Positions 1-9,131 are shown, counted from the stretch's first letter. The stretch is 64,000 nucleotides of DNA from Lachnospiraceae bacterium (GCA_021202075.1 JAJQDT010000096.1:134297-198296), one strand, 5' to 3'. Numbers and translations: made by a program. Notes: generated by a model not told the origin, from the sequence alone.

Positions 1-180
1 CCTTCTGCACGGCCTTCTGCACGGCCTTCTGCACGGCCTTCAATCATTCCCTTCTCCCGGCCCTCAATCATTCCCTTCTCCCGGCCCTCAATCATTCCCT
101 TCTCCCGGCCTTCCGCTATTCCTTTCTCCCGGCCTTCCGCTATTCCTTTCTCCAGGCCCTCAGTCAATCCTTGTGTCATG
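1..180. repeat. In-frame 12-bp and 24-bp tandem repeats in the Rpn gene
   Basis: Three copies of a 12-bp unit (CCTTCTGCACGG) fill 1-36. Five 24-bp units at 37-60, 61-84, 85-108, 109-132 and 133-156 follow, and a diverged sixth copy is at 157-180. Units 61-84 and 85-108 are identical. All lengths are multiples of three, so copy-number change alters the protein tail by 4 or 8 residues without a frameshift. Confidence 0.95.
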
Positions 181-1166
181 CCTTCGTTCAGCGCCTCATT
201 TTTCAAATCTTCCATCCAGTCTCTAAGTGCTTCACACATATTTATTCCATCTCCTTTCGCGCTTTGTTCCGGATTGTTTAATGCTATCATTTTTTTCAGT
301 TCACTGGAATCTGTCAGTTCCGCAATCGCGTCTACAATTACTCCGGGCAAATCAGAAAATGCATCCTCGTTTTGTTCGAGGTAATCCTTTAATTTTGCTT
401 TATCACGGGAATATTTTACAAATCCAAATACAGCGCGGAGTTCTTTGCCGTATGTTTCAAGCTCCGCATCGCTGATTCTGTGGACTTCGAGTAAATGCAT
501 CTCATAATCGGACGCATACGGCGCCCATGGACTGTCCGAAAACATCTCCGACAAACGCCGCGGACCCTTCCATGGTTCATTTCCCCAGTAAATCACAAGT
601 GTAATACACGGAATGATTCGATCCTCTGCCAGAAACCTTCCAAGAAATTCCCCGCCTGACATTCCGGACGCAGGAATATCCTCTCCCGGAAGAGAGTCCT
701 TTTTCTTTTTCAATAAGGCAGCATTCCGATCTGTAATCATTCGAACCTGCCGTGCATAGTTGATGAAATCAAGCTCCATCACACGGAATGGCATCAGGAA
801 AGAGTCTCTCTCCTGATTCTCAATCCCTAAAATAGCCAGCACCTGATCAGAGCCAAGCTTCTTAATAACATCGCGGTAATTCGTAAGCGTCGTATGGCTC
901 TGTTCCTTAACCCGCAAAAGCGAAACTTCCTTAATATTATCGTCAGAAATGTCCGCTGCCTCAACAGGAACCGGCGCAAACACCGTATGGTTGAAGACGT
1001 CCGCGACATTCTCATTATTTTCAAAAATGACAGAAGTCGCAGAATCTTTTGGCTTCCCCTGGCCGGGTATTTTTCCGTCTATATCTTTTCTGGCGGACTC
1101 CTCAAGACGTAAAGAAAAACTACCCGCAGTTGCCACTTTCTTCTTGTTTCTTTTTTCCTCGTTCAT
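1..1166 (-). CDS. Rpn/YhgA-type PD-(D/E)XK nuclease-transposase family protein, 3' end outside the window
   Basis: An open minus-strand frame of about 388 codons runs from an ATG at 1166 off the left edge without a stop. It resembles the Rpn (recombination-promoting nuclease, formerly transposase_31) family, which are DNA endonucleases linked to RecA-independent recombination. Features seen: a Lys/Glu-rich N-terminus, a family-like core with VIYWGNEPWKGPRRLSEMF near residue 190, and a C-terminal tail of repeated EGREKG-type units, the usual hydrophilic end of these proteins. The tail is encoded by perfect and near-perfect 24-bp and 12-bp tandem repeats. The start is uncertain: no clear ribosome site precedes the ATG, while a TTG five codons upstream follows GGGGTGG. 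It stands alone, with its own promoter at 1242-1270. The family call rests on motif resemblance. Confidence 0.75.
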   Translation of the reverse strand, partial: MNEEKRNKKKVATAGSFSLRLEESARKDIDGKIPGQGKPKDSATSVIFENNENVADVFNHTVFAPVPVEAADISDDNIKEVSLLRVKEQSHTTLTNYRDVIKKLGSDQVLAILGIENQERDSFLMPFRVMELDFINYARQVRMITDRNAALLKKKKDSLPGEDIPASGMSGGEFLGRFLAEDRIIPCITLVIYWGNEPWKGPRRLSEMFSDSPWAPYASDYEMHLLEVHRISDAELETYGKELRAVFGFVKYSRDKAKLKDYLEQNEDAFSDLPGVIVDAIAELTDSSELKKMIALNNPEQSAKGDGINMCEALRDWMEDLKNEALNEGMTQGLTEGLEKGIAEGREKGIAEGREKGMIEGREKGMIEGREKGMIEGRAEGRAEGRAE

Positions 1167-1241
1167 ATGATGGTCACACAACAGACCACCCCGGGCAGGA
1201 ATACAGAGAAATCGCAAACACACACATAAATGTCTGTCTAT

Positions 1242-1270
1242 AATCTAACTCATATCTTGCGCTTAGTCAA
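1242..1270 (-). promoter_or_regulatory. Candidate sigma-A promoter for the Rpn gene
   Basis: On the minus strand TTGACT (1265-1270) and TAGATT (1242-1247) are separated by 17 bp. The predicted start is about 70 nt before the Rpn ATG. The -35 fits well; the -10 matches consensus at four of six positions. Confidence 0.5.
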
Positions 1271-1553
1271 TATTTATTTTATTAATTGATTATTAAAATA
1301 TAGTTTCAGTATATTCATGATTTTTACGAACAAACTTTCGGCTAATCTTAATGGATGAACGTAAATACAAAATCGCTCATAAACCTCCTGGTCATTTCTC
1401 TGTACCAGCAAAGAGGATGCTATTGTCCATAGCACCCTCTCTTAATGGTTTCTTTCATAATTACCATGCCTGCATTTTAAATCTTCTGCAAAATATCTTA
1501 CGCTTCTTACACGGCTTAACGCATGAATCACAGCCTGTCATAATCCTTAGGAA

Positions 1554-1623
1554 CTGTCACGAAATTACCTGCCCATCTTGCACCGCTTAACGCGCGAATC
1601 GCAGGCCATAAAAGCCTCGACGC
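1554..1623 (+). repeat. Dispersed 70-bp repeat, copy 1
   Basis: This block matches 20997-21066 at 64 of 70 positions with no gaps. It contains a shared core CACCGCTTAACGCGCGAATC (CACCGCCTAACGCGCGAATC in the other copy). A weaker internal echo, CGGCTTAACGCATGAATC, lies about 70 bp upstream. Both copies are intergenic. Confidence 0.85.
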
Positions 1624-1654
1624 TCTGCACTTCGCTGTGCCTGCATTTTTATGG
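1606..1654. repeat. Nested palindrome with CCTCGACG/GCCTGC core
   Basis: CCATAAAA (1606-1613) pairs with TTTTATGG (1647-1654). Inside lies CCTCGACG, then an inner GC-rich hairpin, then a CCTGC block. The same layout occurs at 21794-21845 with different stem sequences, so structure and core are conserved rather than the arms. Confidence 0.7.
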
Positions 1655-1710
1655 TCTGTACTTCACACGTTATCCGGCACAATCTGGGCATGTTATTTTG
1701 CAACAGTTCC

Positions 1711-4170
1711 TTAGTTAGAACTATAATTCAGAGTTCCATAAATATTGCGTGCATACCCATTTGATGAACTGGCTGGTTCATATGCTTTGGCCCCGCCAAT
1801 GACAGTCACGGTAACCCCCGGCTGTACAGTGAGTGATTTCGCTTTTATAACAATCGATGATGTACTGCTGGTTTTGACTGTCACATCACCGCCTGCGAAA
1901 TTAACAGATTTTGTCGAGAGCGCGAGTCCGGCGCTATTAATGGTAAGTGTTCCTCTCCCCATAAAGGTAATCGTTGACTTTGAGTATGACGCATAGATAG
2001 AATTGTTAAATACATTCTCGGTTCCTTCCATTGTCTCAATGATAATATTAGCAACGCCTGTGTCCAGATTGTTAGGTATCGTGACGCCCGCCAGAATGAT
2101 ATATCGAGATTCCGTTTCTGTTCCGGTAAAAAAGACATTGTTTGTCTTGTCTGCATCGCTTTGCACCAGAGTCAGGCCAGTGCTTTGTGAATAAGAGACC
2201 CAGGATCCCGAACCAGTCTTAGCGCTCTCACTGGCTATCGACGCCACTCCGTCGGACAGATCTATCCACGCTCCGCGAGTGACTACAATTTTACGAGATG
2301 CTGTAAATGTTCGCAGCGTGGCTGTTATGGTCGTTACTCCCTCGCTTACGCCGTAGACCGTTCCATTTGCGTCTACGGTGGCGATGCCAGAATTGCTGGA
2401 AGACCAGGTCACATCACTTGCCTTATCCGTCATATTCGAAGCACCCTCCAGCACAACAGGGATGGTCAGGGAATATCCCTGCTGTACAGCCGGGTCTGAC
2501 TCTCCAAAGGAAAGGCCGGTAGCCGGAATCTCAGATACTACACTTATCTCACAGTCAGCGGAGAATGAGCCCACCTTTACCGTCACCTTCGCAGTGCCAG
2601 ACGCTACAGCGTTCAGAGTTCCATTCTGATCTACCGTAACAACACTGGCTGTATCTGAGGACCAGACGACAGCATCTGTGGTATCCGCAGGTGTAATCGT
2701 GTGCCCAAGAGAATGTGTTTCACCGATACTGAGTGTCAGACTGGTGTTTTCAAGAGATACGCCGGTAGCAGGAACAGAAACGGTCACTTTGCATTTAGCA
2801 GATATTTTGCCTGATATTTTTGCTTTAATCGTTGTTGTTCCCGCCCCCACTGCTGAGATAGTACCATCTGAACCGACTGTTGCGACAGAAGAATTGGAGC
2901 TTGTCCACGTGACGTCTCCATATGAACCGGACGGCGACAGTTTATATTTAAGGTTGAAAGTGTCGCCCTTATTCAGCGAAAGCTTTGATTTAGCCAGCTT
3001 GATTTTATTAACCTTCTTCTTGACTGTAACCTTACACGTTGCACTTACTTTGTCTGAAATTTTAGCGGTAATGGTAGCCGTTCCTGTCTTTTTTGCAACC
3101 AGCTTTCCGTTTTTGTTTACAGATACAACGCTGGAATTGCTGCTGCTCCATGAAATCTTCTCTGTTGTATCCGACGGTTTCACGGTTGCGACCAGTGTCC
3201 TGGTTCCCCCGACGCCCATTTTGAGACTGGAACAGTCGAGCTTCACGCTTTTCGCTTTAACCTTAACCTTTACTTTGCATGTTGCTTTCAGACCGGTTGA
3301 CGAGGAAACAGTGATGGTCGCTGTACCCGCTTTATTGGCAGTGATGATTCCTGTTGAAGAAACAGAGGCAACGCTGGAATCGCTGCTGCTGAACGTCAAT
3401 GCGGCAGTAGATCCGGAAGGAGAAAACGAGTATTTGAGCTGCTTTGTTTTCCCTTTATTTAACGTCACTGATGTACTCTTCAGCACAATTTTTTTTGCTT
3501 TCTTTTTTACAGTAACCTCACAGGAAATTGAAATATTATTGGCTGTACTTGCAGTAATTGTCGTAGTTCCTCTTTTCTTTGCCGTGACGATTCCGTTCGA
3601 ATCAACGGAAGCCACGGAGACATCACTGCTCAACCATGTAATTGACGAATTTGCTCCCGATGGAGACTGTGAGACAGAAAATCTTTTCTGCTCATTCAAT
3701 GCAAGCTCCGAGCAGCTCGATGACCAGGAGAGACTTGTGGCTGCAACGGATGACGCAGAAGAAGTGCCGGTAGATGTGCCGGTGCCAGAAGAAGAACTCC
3801 CGCCCGCTGCCGTGACAGTGATTGTCCACCCGCCGCCGCTTTTGGTTTCATAGCGGGACTGGAAGGTATTTAACCGAGAATCATAGCTGTAATAGCTCAT
3901 AGATACCATGCAGGATATCGTTGCGGTTCCGGCAGATTCCCCCTGTACAGAACCGTACTGACCGTTACCAGAAACGGTAGCAACGCTGCTATCCGAGCTG
4001 GACCATACATACGTATAGCTGATTGTACCGGAAGCGGAATAGCTGGCTTCAGGTTTCGAGGCAGTCAGCGTGGTGGTGCCGCCGACCGAAAGAGTCGTCG
4101 CTGCTGACTCTGATACAGAAAAAAGCAGCAGAACAAGCATCAATAATGGAAATAAAACCTTCTTTTTCAT
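1711..4170 (-). CDS. Secreted Big2 (Ig-like) repeat protein, 819 aa
   Basis: A signal peptide (residues 1-24, Lys-rich start and a long hydrophobic core) precedes seven bacterial Ig-like Big2 repeats of about 80 residues. Each contains a WSSSxSSVxxV motif and a GTxTITA strand, near residues 56, 183, 265, 345, 425, 505 and 590. Residues about 640-819 form a different, Ser/Thr- and Val-rich beta module resembling the beta-helical carbohydrate-binding domains attached to such proteins. No LPXTG motif, SLH domain or C-terminal membrane anchor is seen, so it may be released or held non-covalently. A role in adhesion or polysaccharide binding is inferred from domain type. It follows a strong terminator and is probably monocistronic. 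Confidence 0.85.
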   Translation of the reverse strand: MKKKVLFPLLMLVLLLFSVSESAATTLSVGGTTTLTASKPEASYSASGTISYTYVWSSSDSSVATVSGNGQYGSVQGESAGTATISCMVSMSYYSYDSRLNTFQSRYETKSGGGWTITVTAAGGSSSSGTGTSTGTSSASSVAATSLSWSSSCSELALNEQKRFSVSQSPSGANSSITWLSSDVSVASVDSNGIVTAKKRGTTTITASTANNISISCEVTVKKKAKKIVLKSTSVTLNKGKTKQLKYSFSPSGSTAALTFSSSDSSVASVSSTGIITANKAGTATITVSSSTGLKATCKVKVKVKAKSVKLDCSSLKMGVGGTRTLVATVKPSDTTEKISWSSSNSSVVSVNKNGKLVAKKTGTATITAKISDKVSATCKVTVKKKVNKIKLAKSKLSLNKGDTFNLKYKLSPSGSYGDVTWTSSNSSVATVGSDGTISAVGAGTTTIKAKISGKISAKCKVTVSVPATGVSLENTSLTLSIGETHSLGHTITPADTTDAVVWSSDTASVVTVDQNGTLNAVASGTAKVTVKVGSFSADCEISVVSEIPATGLSFGESDPAVQQGYSLTIPVVLEGASNMTDKASDVTWSSSNSGIATVDANGTVYGVSEGVTTITATLRTFTASRKIVVTRGAWIDLSDGVASIASESAKTGSGSWVSYSQSTGLTLVQSDADKTNNVFFTGTETESRYIILAGVTIPNNLDTGVANIIIETMEGTENVFNNSIYASYSKSTITFMGRGTLTINSAGLALSTKSVNFAGGDVTVKTSSTSSIVIKAKSLTVQPGVTVTVIGGAKAYEPASSSNGYARNIYGTLNYSSN

Positions 4171-4304
4171 ACCAATTTCCCCTTCATACAGAGTTTATCT
4201 CTTTTAAAAAAGACATCCGGATTGCACAGCTCTGGCAATTGTGCGTGTTTTCTTGCCAAGCGAGCTTATTTTAAGAAATTTGTGTTGATTATAACATTGT
4301 TTTA

Positions 4305-4345
4305 TTAAAAAAAGAAAAATCCCAAATAATATGGGATTCCTTCTT
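4305..4345 (-). terminator. Rho-independent terminator after the response regulator gene
   Basis: On the minus strand AATCCC and GGGATT (4318-4338) form a hairpin followed by an almost pure T tract of about 12 nt. It lies about 120 bp past the response regulator stop and is the first clear terminator downstream of the ribosomal cluster. Confidence 0.85.
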
Positions 4346-4368
4346 TTTCACACTATTTTCCTGTCCCA

Positions 4369-4418
4369 GATAAACCGGAGTCAAAATTTTTCCATTTTGC
4401 GCGGGAAATCATTCATAT
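4369..4418. repeat. Dispersed 50-bp repeat (ACCGGA...AAATCATTC), copy 1
   Basis: It aligns without gaps to 25226-25275, sharing AAACCGGA, CAAAATTT, CCATTTTGCGC and GAAATCATTC. A looser third member lies at 7394-7444. All three are intergenic. Confidence 0.7.
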
Positions 4419-4467
4419 GCGCCTGATTTAATTTTTCTAAAGAAATGTGCTTTTCTGTTCTCACTGT

Positions 4468-5073
4468 TTACGGGTTCACCCGGAATATCTGAAATACATG
4501 AAGCAGATCTTTTTTATTCTCAAGCCCCAGCTTTTTCAATATACTGGTCGTCTGATTCTGGATCGTTTTCCGTGAAGACTGCAGCTGCACGTCCTTCCCC
4601 ATCAGGTTATGGAACACGGCCAGTTCAGCCTCTGAAAGACAGGCGAGCGCGGATTGCGCAATCACATATTCCTGCGCGGTATAGCCCCGTGAAAGCTCCA
4701 GGATCGTTGCTGCAAGAAGCGGCTGCTGCCCTTTAAATATGTACCCGGAAGCAAACGCCTCCTGACAGGCCTTTAAAATTACATCCGGTGAATCAATCGC
4801 CGTCAGTATCAACACCTTCGCGTCGGTCATGATACGGATTTCTCTGGATGCACGTATCCCATCAGAAAAAGAATTTCCCAGGTCAAGATCCATCAAAACA
4901 ATATCCGGAAGCTTCCTGCAAACCATGCTGACAGCGGAATCCGCATTGTCACAGCTCCCGATCACATCGAATTCCGGATACTTTTTCAATGTTTTCTGAA
5001 TCAGGTATAAAAAATCCGGATCATCGTCAACAACGATCAGTTTTATCCGCTCCTGGTCCTGGCCGATGTTCAA
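4468..5073 (-). CDS. Two-component response regulator, receiver plus LuxR-like HTH, 201 aa
   Basis: The N-terminal half is a CheY-like receiver: acidic triad D16-D18, phospho-acceptor D62 in the DIVLMDLDLG segment, T91 and K114. The C-terminal half (about 135-201) resembles a LuxR/FixJ HTH, with a recognition-helix region SSRKTIQNQTTSILKKLGL, although the first helix is atypical. The ATG overlaps the stop of the kinase fragment by four bases, which suggests translational coupling. It should act as a DNA-binding regulator phosphorylated by that kinase. The target is unknown. Confidence 0.9.
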   Translation of the reverse strand: MNIGQDQERIKLIVVDDDPDFLYLIQKTLKKYPEFDVIGSCDNADSAVSMVCRKLPDIVLMDLDLGNSFSDGIRASREIRIMTDAKVLILTAIDSPDVILKACQEAFASGYIFKGQQPLLAATILELSRGYTAQEYVIAQSALACLSEAELAVFHNLMGKDVQLQSSRKTIQNQTTSILKKLGLENKKDLLHVFQIFRVNP

Positions 5074-6556
5074 TGACGCTTCCTCCGTTTCCTGCTCCCT
5101 GCGGGCAGATAAAGTGTAACAATTGTGCCTTTTCCCTCTGCGGACGCCGGTGATTTCACCTCAATACTTCCCCTGTGCTCAAGCATGATTTTCTGACACA
5201 AGGAAAGTCCCAGCCCAAAATGCCGGCCATCCTTTTTATTTGTGTAGTATGGCTGAACTACATTCTGAAGAATTTCCTTCGGGATTCCCTTTCCGTTATC
5301 TTCTACCTCAATACGGGCCATGTTCGCCTTCCACTGATCCGAATAGCGTAAATGCCCAGCTTTAAAAAGTCGATGACGCCGGACAGGTTCTGCAAGCGAA
5401 ACGTAAGCAGATTCTCTTCTCCAGGCTCCATTGCTTCTATCGCATTTTCCGTCAGATTCGTCAGCACCTCTTTCATGTGATCATGGTCGCAAAACACGCA
5501 GGAAGATGTATTTTTCATTTCAATGCGAACCTGCCCCTTCCACTTGCTCAGGCACTCCTCCCGGATTTCCTGAAAAAGCGGATAGACCGCCACGTCCCGA
5601 CATTGCAGAATGACCGGCTTCTCATACCTGCTGCTGCGCTGCAGCAGGGCATCAATCTGATTTACGGAGCGCCTGATAATATCTGCTTCTGCGTTATTTT
5701 CCGGGTGTTCTTGGTCACGGATGGTATCCGCGCACCATCGTATTTTCGCAGTCTCATTTTTTATCATATGAAGCAGATAAGACGAAGCTTTTGCCTGATC
5801 GCTTTCCTCTTCTGTCCAGTCAAAATGCTCCTTCTGCAGCCGGAGCCCCCATGCTCCGTCCCGAAACAGCTGCCGCACATAAAAAAGAAACAAAACCGGC
5901 AGTATAATAATATTCCCTTGCCACAGTTTATATAGCTTTTCCAGCTTTAACAGATGAAATCCAAAAAGCGTAATCAGCCAGTATCCGACCGGAATCAGAA
6001 CAATAAACACCACCATGCGTCTTTGAGCAAATTGCGGCATATTTCGTTCCCTGACTAACGAAATGCAAATCAATACAGCAGAAATCATTCCGTAGATAAG
6101 GTTATAAATCGCCACATTTCGAAATGCGTCAGGCTGCGCCTGTGCAATCGCTCTCGTCTGGATGGGCGTATAGACAAATGAAAAAATAACTGCCGGAACA
6201 AATACTAACACACATAAAGCCGGAAACAGCTTCGGGGTTTCCTTATCCAACCGGCAGAAATAGAATGTAAAAACCATTACGCAGGGCATGGCAAGATAGT
6301 ACAAAATCGCTGTCAGAATTGAATTGAGCATCTCCTCAAGATCATAAGAGTCACCCAAAACATATACTTCCGTACCCGCGTAAACCCCTGCGTCCACTAT
6401 AAATTCCTTAAATACACCAAGGCTCAGAATCAGCCCGCAGATCAGACACCATTGATTAATCCGGTTCTTTGCATCCGACAGGAAAACGGCGCCATACATG
6501 ATCCAGACGAATACGGAAAAGAAAAGCAGTAATCCCGGCTGTAACCCTTTTTCCAT
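5070..6556 (-). pseudogene. Sensor histidine kinase, split by a -1 frameshift
   Basis: Two overlapping frames make up one kinase. The first (6556-5303, 417 aa) has seven predicted membrane segments in residues 8-228, an H-box with H263 (LLHMIKNET) and an N-box (NLTENAIEAM, N368/N371). It then runs into about 30 unrelated residues and a stop. The second (5321-5070) supplies the ATPase remainder: DNGKGIP, a GLGLSL G-box and the terminal strand. The second frame reads back to around 5400 as a plausible continuation (YSDQWKANMARIEVEDNG), so a single lost base, perhaps near the T5A3 run at about 5360-5370, best explains the break. A programmed slip or a sequencing error are alternatives. The kinase starts only 6 nt after infA. 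Confidence 0.8.
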
Positions 6557-6562
6557 TTTGTA

Positions 6563-6781
6563 TTATTTGTCTCTCCAGATAATTCTTCCCTTGGTCAGAT
6601 CATACGGCGACAGCTCGATTGTTACCTTATCACCCGGAAGAATACGGATAAAATTCATGCGAAGCTTTCCACTGATATGCGCAAGCACGACATGCTTGTT
6701 CTCCAGCTCCACACGAAACATCGCGTTCGGAAGCTTCTCAATCACTTTTCCTTCCACTTCAATGACATCTGCCTTCGACAT
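6563..6781 (-). CDS. infA: Translation initiation factor IF-1, 72 aa
   Basis: A full-length S1/OB-fold IF-1. It starts [11 protein letters not shown] and keeps the conserved [10 protein letters not shown] and [11 protein letters not shown] segments. IF-1 binds the 30S A site during initiation. The ATG at 6781 follows GGAGG at proper spacing; an in-frame upstream ATG at 6793 overlaps that site and is rejected. It is normally followed by rpmJ and rpsM; here a histidine kinase follows within 6 nt. Confidence 0.97.
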   Translation of the reverse strand: MSKADVIEVEGKVIEKLPNAMFRVELENKHVVLAHISGKLRMNFIRILPGDKVTIELSPYDLTKGRIIWRDK

Positions 6782-6814
6782 ATTTACCTCCATTCGTCTT
6801 TCATTTCATCATAT

Positions 6815-6852
6815 GTCCGTACTCGCTTTGCGAGTATGGACGAAGGCCACCA
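6815..6852 (+). repeat. Compound palindrome, member A
   Basis: GTCCGTACTCGC and GCGAGTATGGAC pair around a TTT loop (6815-6841), followed by GAAGGCCACC. It lies between infA and the KOW gene. There is no T tract, so it is not a standard terminator. The member at 60561-60594 is nearly identical but inverted. Confidence 0.85.
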
Positions 6853-6864
6853 TGGAAATCACAA

Positions 6865-7257
6865 TTAGCATTCTCTATACTCTCTTAGAATCTTTCTCAC
6901 ATGCGCATCCAGTGTAATCTCACTCATCTTCACTAAAAGCGGCTGCGGCAGGTGTGTAATCAGCTGCACGTGCTTCACCTTTTTTCTCTTGGGATGCTCC
7001 AGTGTCCGGTTCTTTCCATCCGCCAGGAATATATATGCGCTCTCAGTTACAGGAAAACCTTTAAAATCCTTGTCTGCAGATTCTTTGTTTATAAGAAAAC
7101 CGATGTCCGGTGCGTCTGCACATTCGCCATCCGCATATCCGCCATCTCCGAACTCACCATCCTGGCACGGCGGCAGTTCTTCTATCACGGCATACAGCTT
7201 TCCCTTATCATGACCGGCCAGAGATACTGCCAGCATCCTTGATGTCCACACCTTCAT
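6865..7257 (-). CDS. KOW domain RNA-binding protein (L14e/L6e/L27e-like), 130 aa
   Basis: Small basic protein of the clostridial KOW family found between map and infA, related to archaeal/eukaryal ribosomal protein L14e. The N-terminal KOW strand pair (SLAGHDKGKLYAVIEE) and the basic HPKRKKVKHVQLI segment are typical. Residues about 30-52 carry a Gly/Asp/Glu-rich insertion (DGEFGDGGYADGECADAPD) that looks like a family-specific or strain-specific expansion. Position and domain suggest a ribosome or rRNA-associated role; no function is proven for the family that I can name. Confidence 0.8.
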   Translation of the reverse strand: MKVWTSRMLAVSLAGHDKGKLYAVIEELPPCQDGEFGDGGYADGECADAPDIGFLINKESADKDFKGFPVTESAYIFLADGKNRTLEHPKRKKVKHVQLITHLPQPLLVKMSEITLDAHVRKILREYREC

Positions 7258-7393
7258 TCTCCGACCGTCCTTCTCCTTTTATCCATAACTTCTTAACTTC
7301 AGTTGTGAAATGATTTTCGCCGAACCACTGCATCCGTAATCCACTTCATCCGGCATCTACTGATGCGCAAATCATAATATGATATCTGACCCG

Positions 7394-7444
7394 GACAAGT
7401 CAAAACCAGAATTTTGCCAGAATGCTCAGAAAATCATTCTTAAG
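7394..7444. repeat. Dispersed 50-bp repeat, diverged copy
   Basis: It shares the 13-mer AATCATTCTTAAG and the CAAAACCAGAATTTTGCCA layout with the copy at 25226-25275. The upstream half is clearly diverged. It lies between map and the KOW gene. Confidence 0.5.
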
Positions 7445-7473
7445 CACATGAAGCTTTCCTCGCAGTCCGTCTC

Positions 7474-8229
7474 TTACTCCGCCAGTGTCAGAATTTCCGG
7501 TTCTCCGTCGGTGATCAGAATCGTATTTTCGTAATGTGCCGCAAGGCTTCCATCCTCGGTCACAACCGTCCAGTCATCGTCCAGCCATTCCACGTCCGGC
7601 CGTCCGGCGGTAATCATCGGCTCTATCGCAAGAGTCATGCCCTTCACCAGCCGGATGCCTCTCGTTTTCTGACGGAAATTCGGTATCTGCGGATCCTCAT
7701 GAAGCGCGTGCCCGATGCCATGTCCTACCAGATCGCGGACCACGCCGTAGCCAAACTGGTCAACATAATCATTCACCGCCGCGGAAATCTCATGAAGCCG
7801 GTGCCCTTCCTTCGCCATCGCAATGCCGCGGAAAAAGGATTCCTTTGTCACATCCATCAGCTTCTGCGCCTCCGGTAAAATCTGTCCGACGCCGTAGGTG
7901 CGCGCGGCATCCGAATGCATTCCCTTATAAATCAGTCCTGCGTCGACGCTTACAATATCTCCTTCATGCAATATCCTGCCTTTGTGCGGGATTCCATGCA
8001 CGACCTCTTCATTGATGGAAATACAAAACGAGGCCGGAAATCCATTATAGTTCAGGAAATTTGCAGTACACCCAAAGCTGCGGATGACCTGCTCTCCGAT
8101 CTTATTCAGTTCCCAGGTCGATACGCCCGGGCGGATCGCGGCTGCCAGTTCCTTGTGTACAATATTTAACAGTCTTCCGGCCTCTCTCATCAGCTCAATT
8201 TCGTGCCGGGATTTGATTGATACCGCCAT
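7474..8229 (-). CDS. map: Methionine aminopeptidase type I, 251 aa
   Basis: Removes N-terminal methionine from nascent proteins. It has the pita-bread fold with metal ligands in the VDAG, DAARTYG, GHGIGHALHEDP and AIEPMI segments, and is full length for the type Ia enzyme. The start at 8229 follows GGAGGCG; the longer frame to 8262 would begin inside adk. It lies directly downstream of adk as in most Firmicutes spc clusters. Confidence 0.97.
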   Translation of the reverse strand: MAVSIKSRHEIELMREAGRLLNIVHKELAAAIRPGVSTWELNKIGEQVIRSFGCTANFLNYNGFPASFCISINEEVVHGIPHKGRILHEGDIVSVDAGLIYKGMHSDAARTYGVGQILPEAQKLMDVTKESFFRGIAMAKEGHRLHEISAAVNDYVDQFGYGVVRDLVGHGIGHALHEDPQIPNFRQKTRGIRLVKGMTLAIEPMITAGRPDVEWLDDDWTVVTEDGSLAAHYENTILITDGEPEILTLAE

Positions 8230-8230
8230 C

Positions 8231-8875
8231 TCACGCCTCCAGGATCGCAACAATCGCGGCAAACACGTCGTTCATGTCCTGTGTACCGTCCACAGTCTTC
8301 AGAATCTTCTGACCATCATAATACTCAATCAGAGGCTGTGTCTGATCATGGTAAACGCTCAACCGCTTCTGTACCGTCTCCGGCTTGTCGTCATCGCGAA
8401 GAATCAGTTTATCTCCGCAAACCTCACACAGTTCACCCTTCTTAGACGGGTTGTAAACAATGTGGTACGTCGCGCCGCAGCCGGTGCAGGCTCTTCTGCC
8501 CGACATTCTCGTGACTATATTCTCATCCGGTACATCGACATTGATTGCAAAGTCAAGCCCCGAACCGGCCTTTTCAAGAGCCGCATCCAGCGCCTCGGCC
8601 TGCGGAATCGTGCGCGGAAATCCATCCAGAATATAGCCGTTTTTGCAGTCATCCCAGGAAACCCGGTCAATCACCAGGTCGACCGTCAGCTCATCCGGAA
8701 CCAGAAGCCCCTGATCCATGTATTCCTTCGCCTTTTTCCCAAGCTCCGTACCATTTTTAATGTTGGTCCGGAAAATATCTCCGGAAGAGATATGCGGCAC
8801 CTGATATTTCGCCGCAATCATTTTTGCCTGCGTCCCTTTACCCGCGCCCGGCGCTCCTAACATGACTATTTTCAT
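8231..8875 (-). CDS. adk: Adenylate kinase with zinc LID, 214 aa
   Basis: Catalyses AMP + ATP to 2 ADP. P-loop GAPGAGKGT at residues 7-15, the SSGD AMP-binding segment, and a Cys4-type LID (ACTGCGA and CEVCGDK) as in Gram-positive zinc-binding Adk. The ATG at 8875 follows GAGG and gives the family length; the 51-codon extension to 9028 has no resemblance to Adk and is excluded. The stop overlaps the ribosome site of map. Confidence 0.97.
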   Translation of the reverse strand: MKIVMLGAPGAGKGTQAKMIAAKYQVPHISSGDIFRTNIKNGTELGKKAKEYMDQGLLVPDELTVDLVIDRVSWDDCKNGYILDGFPRTIPQAEALDAALEKAGSGLDFAINVDVPDENIVTRMSGRRACTGCGATYHIVYNPSKKGELCEVCGDKLILRDDDKPETVQKRLSVYHDQTQPLIEYYDGQKILKTVDGTQDMNDVFAAIVAILEA

Positions 8876-9131
8876 TTCCGCGTCCTCTTTTCTTTCTATA
8901 TAGACGATGATATTATAAAAATCCCTATAACCCATTTTAGTGTACTCTCGGTTGACCAAAAATCCCGAATGGGCTTTTCTGATCTGTTGAGAGTACACCT
9001 CTTCAATTCTATTCGCTAAGCCCTTCACTTACGGATTCCGGAACTTTTTCCGTGGAGCAGTTCTTCTGCCCGTTTCCAGAATACGTTCCGTCTGTCCGTT
9101 TCATTCACGGCTCGCGTCTAAATCCGGTTCC

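Larger units (their letters stand above)
1167..1710. other. Intergenic region with AT-rich promoter zone and dispersed repeat
   Basis: No credible gene is visible. The right half carries a 70-bp dispersed repeat (1554-1623) and a nested palindrome (1606-1654). Short ORFs here lack ribosome sites or family resemblance. Confidence 0.6.

Noticed and set aside
1-180. Possible CRISPR array
   Set aside because: The 12- and 24-bp units are directly adjacent without spacers and lie in frame in a protein tail.
2678-3853. 391-codon plus-strand ORF
   Set aside because: It is antisense to the Big2 repeats of the surface protein. Its own repeats mirror those of the real gene and it has no ribosome site.
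5070-5321. A separate small ATPase-domain gene
   Set aside because: Its sequence is the missing end of the upstream kinase and the reading frame continues upstream of its ATG.
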